Shown here: in pieces, positions 58,818 to 64,000 of the stretch | Numbering within the stretch: the first letter of the stretch is position 1 | How the letters are laid out: the number at the start of each line of letters is the position of its first letter | Assembly: GCF_000226215.1 (NCBI RefSeq) | Contig: NZ_AGFF01000005.1 | Coordinates: 62,001-126,000 of the forward strand | Direction: 5' to 3' | Length of the DNA stretch: 64,000 bases | From: Dietzia alimentaria 72 | Lineage (GTDB): Bacteria > Actinomycetota > Actinomycetes > Mycobacteriales > Mycobacteriaceae | The notes under the pieces: model-generated | Database searches by the model: none | Told to the model about the DNA's origin: nothing | The model's input: the letters and a program-made list of their open reading frames with translations, nothing else | Translations under genes and position numbers: made by a program

Positions 58818-61800
58818 TCAGTTCATCGGCCCCGGTGCGGCCCAGCCCCAGCGGCGCTCGCTTCCCCGAACGAGCTCGGCGGGGGTCGCGTCCGGGTCCA
58901 GTGGCTCGAACCGCTGGAGCGATCCCCAGTCGCGGGACCAGTCGTGGTCGAGGTATGTGGGAACGGTGACCGCCTCGACCGTCTGGGTGGTCCAGAGCAG
59001 TGGGCCGCCGCCGCCGGCACTCTGCCACCAGTTGGCGGCGGACGAGGATTCGCGGTCGGCGAGGATCCGATAGCGGGGGATCTCGGCGACGCCACCGTTG
59101 TGGATGAACGGCCGCTGGCAGGGGAAGGCGAGCGCCACGACCCAGTCGATCAGGACGGGGTCGTCCGAACCTACGACCTCCTGGAGGGTCCTCAGACGCG
59201 GGTTCCGTGGAGGGGTCACCGCGAGCCAGCGGTCTGGGTCGAGGCTCCCGTCCTCCGCTACCACGCGCACGACCTGGGCCTCATCGGGGATCTGGTCGAG
59301 CGGGATCCGCAGGTTTCGCCAGGCGGGGGCGGGGCCGATGTCGACGGGGGCCATGGAACCCAACACCTCGAAGTCGGTGGGGCCGGCGGCGCCCACGCGG
59401 CCCGGGCGACCATATTCGATCCGTAGCGAGTCGGGGCCGATACGGCCGGCGGCGGCCATCACGAGCAGCGGCCGGTTGGGGCTTCGAGCGGGCAGCTCGT
59501 ACCAGGCCGAGGTGAGATCGGCGGCGACCTGCGGGCCGCGTCGGTAGGAGCCGAGGACCGGGGTGGTGTCGGGGTCGAGCCCGAACGGCAGTGCCACGGT
59601 CGAGCCGTTGACGGTGACCGCGCCGCGGCCGCCGGTGGTGCCCGCGTCGACACCGTCGTCCGGGTCGCGTTCGTCGGAGTCGGACTGGGCCAGGGAGCCG
59701 GACGACTCGGTGCTGTCGACGGTAATCGAGTCGGGCAGGCCGTTGGGCGCGAACCCGTTGACCACACCGGCGCCCAGCGAGATGTCGGGGCCCGCCCCGA
59801 CCGCCCGGAGCAGTCCGTCGTTGGAGTCCTCCTCGACGAGCACGGAATCCGCCAGCGAGCACGGCTCGCCGGACAACGCCCGGATGTTGGCGCGCCCGAC
59901 GGTGTAGGCGGGGGTCTGGACGAATACCGCGGTCACGGCGGAGACGAGTTCGAAGATCACCACCGAGAACGCCACGGCCGTCAACGGGGCACCGCCGATG
60001 CCGGGATTACGGTCGGGAGACCGGACCCGGCCGTGCGGGCCGCCGGGAGTCGAGAGAGCGACGGCGTCGGCCGAGGTGCGGCCCTGATCTCGCAGGCGCG
60101 CCGCGGGTGTGTCCGCCGACCGGCGCAGGAACGGCGCCACCGTGGTGAGGCGACGCCAGAGGGCTGCCCCGGGCTCGTCGGGCACGACCCCGGAGTGGAT
60201 GAGCCCGGCGATGAGCAGGCACACGAACCCGCCGATGAACGCCACGTACTGCACCTGGACCCCGAGGACGGCGGGGAAGGAGTCCGAGTAGGGGATTCCG
60301 TAGTCGGAGACGTACCACCAGGTGTTGTTGGTGGCGGTGGACAGGCCCACGACGAGGCACAGCGCCGCCCACACGAGCCAGCGACTGCGCGCAAGGGATA
60401 CGGACGAGGAACGCAGGGCGATCACGGCGAGGACGGCCAGTGCGCCCGCGAGTCCGGCGAAGACGCCGAAGTGGTGGGTCCACTTGGTGGGGGTGAACAC
60501 GAGGAACAGCAGCGATCCCGCGATAACGCCGACGAGTCGCCGGGACGGCCCGGTCGCTGCGCCGGGGATCCTGCCGCGCCGCAGCATGACCGCTGAGACC
60601 AGCACCAGGAACATGAGCATGAGCAGAACGGGGAAGCGGCGGGCCACGCCACCGTCGGCGGACACCCCGAACAGTGCCTCCCAGCGTTCCTTCTCCCCGT
60701 ACCAGGGCAGGCTGGGTCCGAGCTCGGTGCGGATGCGGGTGGCCTCGAGCACGGCGGCCATCGTCTGGTCCGCGAACACCGTGTAGAGCAGCGCCAGACC
60801 CACGGCGAGGACGGGACCGAGGATCGGCGCCCAACCCACCACCTGCGCACGCTTGCGCACCATGCCGATGAACTCGCGGGCACCCGCGGCCAGGGCGGCC
60901 ACGCACATGAGGCCGGTGGGCCCGGCACCGAGGGAGAACGCAGCCACGCCGATCGCGGCGGCTCCGGGCACGAGCCGGCGGGTGGCGATGGACCTCTCGA
61001 CCAGGGACCAGGTGAGCAGGGCACCCAGGGCGATAACGGGCTCGGGGCGCAGTCCGTTGTTGAACGCCATCCAGAACGCGAGGAACACCGCGGCGCCGGT
61101 CCAACGCGGTCCACGCCACGTGCGGGCCAGGCGGCCGAGTCGGGGCACCACCTCGCGGCTGATGATCAGCCACGCGAAGATGCCGCACAGCAGCGTGGGC
61201 AGTCGCATCCACGGGCTGGCGGTGGAGACCTCGGCGAACAGACGGAGGATCTCGTAGTACCAGCCGACCGGGGATTCGGGTGAGCCCAGCCAGCGGTAGT
61301 AGTTGGTCATGTACCCGCTGGGGCCGGCGGAGCGGGCCATGGTGAGCAGGTAGCCGTCGTCGGAGGTGTTGGCGCCGACGAGGTGCCAGAACGCCAGGAC
61401 GCCGATCACCACGCCGTCGACCCCCGACAGTCGCAGCCACGAACGCGGAACAAATCGCCGGTCGGAGCGTCCGTCGATTCGGTCGAGACGGTGCAGGAAC
61501 ACCAGGGAGGCGAGGGTGGCCAGGACGCCGATCACCATCAGCAGCAGCTTGATCGTGGTGGGGCTGGAGGAGTAGCGGGAGTCGACCGTCACCTCGACCG
61601 TCGACTCGCCCAGGCCGTCGGGTGCGGTGGTGGGGGTCAGGTCGGTGAACACGCCGGTGACCTGCGGACGCATGGTGCCGGGGACGGCGGCGCTGACCGG
61701 GTCTTCCACACCGTCGGGATCTGGTTCGAGACCGGTGAACTCGGCTGTGAGGATGCCGGTCTCGGCCCGCACACGCAGCGCTTCGCAGGCGGGGTCGCGC

Positions 61801-62267
61801 AGCGTGGAGACCGGGACCGAGAGCAGAGTGATATTGCGGACCGCCACCTCGAGCACCGAGTCGCCGGCAGCGTTGGTGACGCGCTGGACGACCAGCCCGT
61901 CCGAGATCCGGCCGGGTGCCCCGTCGGGCAGCGTCGAGAAGATGATGGTGTTGGCGGGTACCTCGGCCAGGGGTCCGCAGGGCGCGGTGATGGTCAGATC
62001 GAGTGGCCGGCCGGAGACCAGCGGTGCCGTGACCGACGCGTAGTCGGGCCCGGCCGTCCAGTCCACACGGGTCGTGTCCTGCTCGACGGGGAGCAGGCCG
62101 GCCAGGATTGCCAGGAACGCCCCGAGGAACCCGGTGATGACCGCCCATCGGCGGTCGCGGTCCATGCCGGGGTAGGGGTGTAGTCCGAGTGGTCGTTCAC
62201 GGTCGGCGTCGTGGACCTCGTCGTCGTCGCCGGACCGTGCACGGTCCCCCGCGGTTCGTGTCGTCAT
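58818..62267 (-). CDS. Arabinosyltransferase, Emb family (EmbC/EmbA-like by position)
   Basis: Second GT-C arabinosyltransferase, 1149 residues. A hydrophilic N-terminal tail of about 40 residues precedes the first helix (WAVITGFLGAFLAILAGLL). The catalytic loop is NTSDDGYLLTMARSAGPSGYM with Asp303-Asp304, and Met310 matches EmbB Met306 by eye. The C-terminal exported domain ends with PCQRPFIHNGGVAEIPRYRIL and WRNLRIPLDQIP. It lies 7 nt after aftA and 22 nt before the other emb gene, so all three form one operon. Mycobacteria have three emb genes and corynebacteria one; two are seen here. Confidence 0.93.
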   Translation of the reverse strand: MTTRTAGDRARSGDDDEVHDADRERPLGLHPYPGMDRDRRWAVITGFLGAFLAILAGLLPVEQDTTRVDWTAGPDYASVTAPLVSGRPLDLTITAPCGPLAEVPANTIIFSTLPDGAPGRISDGLVVQRVTNAAGDSVLEVAVRNITLLSVPVSTLRDPACEALRVRAETGILTAEFTGLEPDPDGVEDPVSAAVPGTMRPQVTGVFTDLTPTTAPDGLGESTVEVTVDSRYSSSPTTIKLLLMVIGVLATLASLVFLHRLDRIDGRSDRRFVPRSWLRLSGVDGVVIGVLAFWHLVGANTSDDGYLLTMARSAGPSGYMTNYYRWLGSPESPVGWYYEILRLFAEVSTASPWMRLPTLLCGIFAWLIISREVVPRLGRLARTWRGPRWTGAAVFLAFWMAFNNGLRPEPVIALGALLTWSLVERSIATRRLVPGAAAIGVAAFSLGAGPTGLMCVAALAAGAREFIGMVRKRAQVVGWAPILGPVLAVGLALLYTVFADQTMAAVLEATRIRTELGPSLPWYGEKERWEALFGVSADGGVARRFPVLLMLMFLVLVSAVMLRRGRIPGAATGPSRRLVGVIAGSLLFLVFTPTKWTHHFGVFAGLAGALAVLAVIALRSSSVSLARSRWLVWAALCLVVGLSTATNNTWWYVSDYGIPYSDSFPAVLGVQVQYVAFIGGFVCLLIAGLIHSGVVPDEPGAALWRRLTTVAPFLRRSADTPAARLRDQGRTSADAVALSTPGGPHGRVRSPDRNPGIGGAPLTAVAFSVVIFELVSAVTAVFVQTPAYTVGRANIRALSGEPCSLADSVLVEEDSNDGLLRAVGAGPDISLGAGVVNGFAPNGLPDSITVDSTESSGSLAQSDSDERDPDDGVDAGTTGGRGAVTVNGSTVALPFGLDPDTTPVLGSYRRGPQVAADLTSAWYELPARSPNRPLLVMAAAGRIGPDSLRIEYGRPGRVGAAGPTDFEVLGSMAPVDIGPAPAWRNLRIPLDQIPDEAQVVRVVAEDGSLDPDRWLAVTPPRNPRLRTLQEVVGSDDPVLIDWVVALAFPCQRPFIHNGGVAEIPRYRILADRESSSAANWWQSAGGGGPLLWTTQTVEAVTVPTYLDHDWSRDWGSLQRFEPLDPDATPAELVRGSERRWGWAAPGPMN

Positions 62268-62274
62268 CTCACGA

Positions 62275-64000
62275 TCACCTGACCACGATCACAGCGAACG
62301 GACCCACGTCGTGGACCTCGAAATGGGGGCCTTCCACAGCCTCGGCGGGGATGGTGACCCCGAAGCGGCGGACGTTCGGGTCGTTGGGATAGGTGTCCTC
62401 GGCCAGGCGGAGTGTGTAGCCATCGCCGGAGGAGCGGGCGACGATCGCGTCCGGGCCTCGCCAGGGGGTGTCGGACATCATCGCGAATAGTTCCTCGCCG
62501 CTCGTGGCCTCCTCCCAGCCGACCATGGCCGCGTTGCGGTCCGCGTAGTGGCCGAGGGGGTTGGCGTAGTGCGAGGTCACCGCCTGATAGGCCAGGTACG
62601 GGTGGTACGACAGGAAGGCGTCGGCGGTGCTGACGACGACGAGGTCGGTCCGCTCGCGTCCGGGGAACGCCTTCAGGATGACCGAGTCGACCTCTGCGTA
62701 ATGGGACTCGGGCCCGGGAGGGTAGCGGTCCGCGCGTTCGCCGGCGCCGTCGGTGTCCGTGTAGGCGAGTCGGATCTCCTCGTGCAGATGATCCGGGATG
62801 CCCTGCGCGTGGGCGAGCGCGGCGAGCGTGGCCACCACGCCCACGGAGGCGGTGGCACCCCGACGCAGCCGGGCAGCCTCCGCGGCCGGCCGCTCGGCAC
62901 CGGCCTGCCGGCCGGCGGCGTGGACGATCAGCCCCGCGATCTCGGCGAGCGCGAACACGCCGGCAACAACGAGCAGCAGGATGAGCACCGGCTCCAGCCG
63001 GAATCCCAGCATGGTGGTGCCCAGGACAGTGACCGCCATCGAGGCGAGGCACCAGAGGTAGACGGCCACCACGCCCAGACCCAGTGCCTGCGCGCGACGG
63101 GAGTTCCAAGCGCGGGCCACGATCCAGATGAGGCCGGCCAGGCAGACCCAGCCGGTGAGGCCGCCCGCGGTCATGGGCAGTGGCAGGCGGGCGCCGGAAT
63201 CGGGGAGGTAGTGCATCGCGGTGCCCGACTCCGTGGGCGTGCCCCGCAGGGTCGCGACGAGGTAGGGGGCCCACACGATCAGTGCTATGGCGCTCGACCC
63301 GAAGCCGATCACCGCCAGACGCGCCGCGGGCAGCCAGATCGGGATCGATGGCTGCCCGGCACCGGCCTCAGCTCCGGTTCCGCCCCCGCCCCCGGCTCGG
63401 GCGATGCGCCGGCGATCGAGCATGGCGGCACCTGTCGCGACGACCGCCATGAGCGTCACGGTGCCCGCCGCGAGACCCGTGTACAGGGTGTACGTGCTGG
63501 CAGAGGCGCCGAGAAACAGCATGGTTGCCAGGGTGGCGCCCCGACCGCTCCCCCGCGAGGTGGGGTGAACCGCGTGCCAGGCCAGGATCAGCACGGGTGG
63601 GATGAACAGCGCCACGACGGCCCCGTACGGCTCGGGGCTGGCATAGGCCAACATCACCGACGTGGACACCAGGCCCACAACGGCGCCGAGGTCGGTGCGC
63701 AGGAGACGGGTCCACAGCACGGTGACCAATGCCGCCGCGACAGCCAGGGAGAGGATCGCCCATGGTTTGTATGCCGCCCACCCCTGCAGGCCGGCGAGGT
63801 TGGCGAAGCGTCCGCCCAGCCAGAACCAGCCCGAGGGGTAGAACGACGGGAGGTCGGCATAGGCCATGTCAGGCAGGCCGAATGACGTGGTGGAGCGGGT
63901 GAGGAACTGGGTGCGGAACTCCTGGTCGACGCTCACGCCGTGCAGGTAGAGTCGCGATGCGGCCAACGGGATGCCCAGAGTGACGGCCACCAGCAACGCG
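62275..64000 (-). CDS. aftA: Galactan 5-O-arabinofuranosyltransferase AftA (5' end beyond window)
   Basis: GT-C membrane transferase that adds the first arabinose to galactan. 574 codons are in the window, and the first about 70 residues are cut off by its right edge. The visible part opens with ALLVAVTLGIPLAASRLYLHG and has the acidic motif region VDQEFRTQFLTRSTTSFGL, followed by about ten helices. The C-terminal exported domain of about 190 residues has ESHYAEVDSVILKAFPGRERTD and WEEATSGEELFAMM. Its stop lies 7 nt before the emb gene, so it heads the arabinosyltransferase operon. No start can be assigned. Confidence 0.9.
   Translation of the reverse strand, partial: ALLVAVTLGIPLAASRLYLHGVSVDQEFRTQFLTRSTTSFGLPDMAYADLPSFYPSGWFWLGGRFANLAGLQGWAAYKPWAILSLAVAAALVTVLWTRLLRTDLGAVVGLVSTSVMLAYASPEPYGAVVALFIPPVLILAWHAVHPTSRGSGRGATLATMLFLGASASTYTLYTGLAAGTVTLMAVVATGAAMLDRRRIARAGGGGGTGAEAGAGQPSIPIWLPAARLAVIGFGSSAIALIVWAPYLVATLRGTPTESGTAMHYLPDSGARLPLPMTAGGLTGWVCLAGLIWIVARAWNSRRAQALGLGVVAVYLWCLASMAVTVLGTTMLGFRLEPVLILLLVVAGVFALAEIAGLIVHAAGRQAGAERPAAEAARLRRGATASVGVVATLAALAHAQGIPDHLHEEIRLAYTDTDGAGERADRYPPGPESHYAEVDSVILKAFPGRERTDLVVVSTADAFLSYHPYLAYQAVTSHYANPLGHYADRNAAMVGWEEATSGEELFAMMSDTPWRGPDAIVARSSGDGYTLRLAEDTYPNDPNVRRFGVTIPAEAVEGPHFEVHDVGPFAVIVVR

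Overview
The window is a 64 kb stretch of high-GC actinobacterial chromosome from a mycolic-acid-making member of the Mycobacteriales. It carries nearly the whole pathway for the mycolyl-arabinogalactan wall: galactofuranose, decaprenyl-phosphoryl-arabinose, arabinan, mycolate condensation and mycolate transfer. From memory, gene order is close to a reverse-complemented Mycobacterium tuberculosis Rv3792-Rv3846 segment, with Corynebacterium-like traits: sod near msrA, a PS1-type LGFP mycolyltransferase, and genes inserted between glf and glfT2. Dietzia is my best guess for the genus; that is inference.

Layout. 1-6.1 kb: a truncated SDR gene, a MerR/TipAS regulator, a GabD2-type dehydrogenase, a coupled DUF6474-CopC pair and a RecB-like nuclease. 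6.1-6.7 kb: a degenerate Gly/Ser-rich ORF and a strong terminator. 6.7-15.9 kb: lipid and stress functions (SDR, secreted ceramidase, superoxide dismutase, NUDIX, MsrA, cold-shock protein, DUF488, DUF4328, phosphodiesterase, DUF5926). 16-27.8 kb: an LCP ligase, CPBP protease, pheA-histidine phosphatase pair, septum-formation protein with a small zincin, ankyrin protein, serS, thioesterase, acyltransferase and HAD phosphatase. 28-55 kb: LGFP-tailed amidase, glf, a three-gene insertion (SAVED-like membrane protein, DUF5129/TPM-like protein, cyclophilin lipoprotein), glfT2-PAP2-ubiA-aftB, two mycolyltransferases, a DUF732 lipoprotein, a cutinase, and fadD32-pks13-accD4. 55-64 kb, minus strand: two tandem Emb arabinosyltransferases and a truncated aftA.

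The wall genes fit one scheme. Glf makes UDP-galactofuranose for GlfT2. UbiA and the PAP2 phosphatase make the lipid-linked arabinose donor for AftA, the Emb proteins and AftB. AccD4, FadD32 and Pks13 make the mycolate precursor, and the Ag85-type enzymes transfer mycolate to the arabinan.

Non-coding signals: (i) three 42-nt palindromic elements with the same internal layout and compensating stem changes, all in convergent intergenic regions, two of them beside a shared 19-nt repeat; (ii) convergent gene pairs whose two stop codons lie in opposite arms of one hairpin; (iii) many TANNNT-like boxes 6-8 nt before a start codon that lacks a Shine-Dalgarno sequence, which implies leaderless mRNAs and decides several starts. 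All are read by eye; no search was run.
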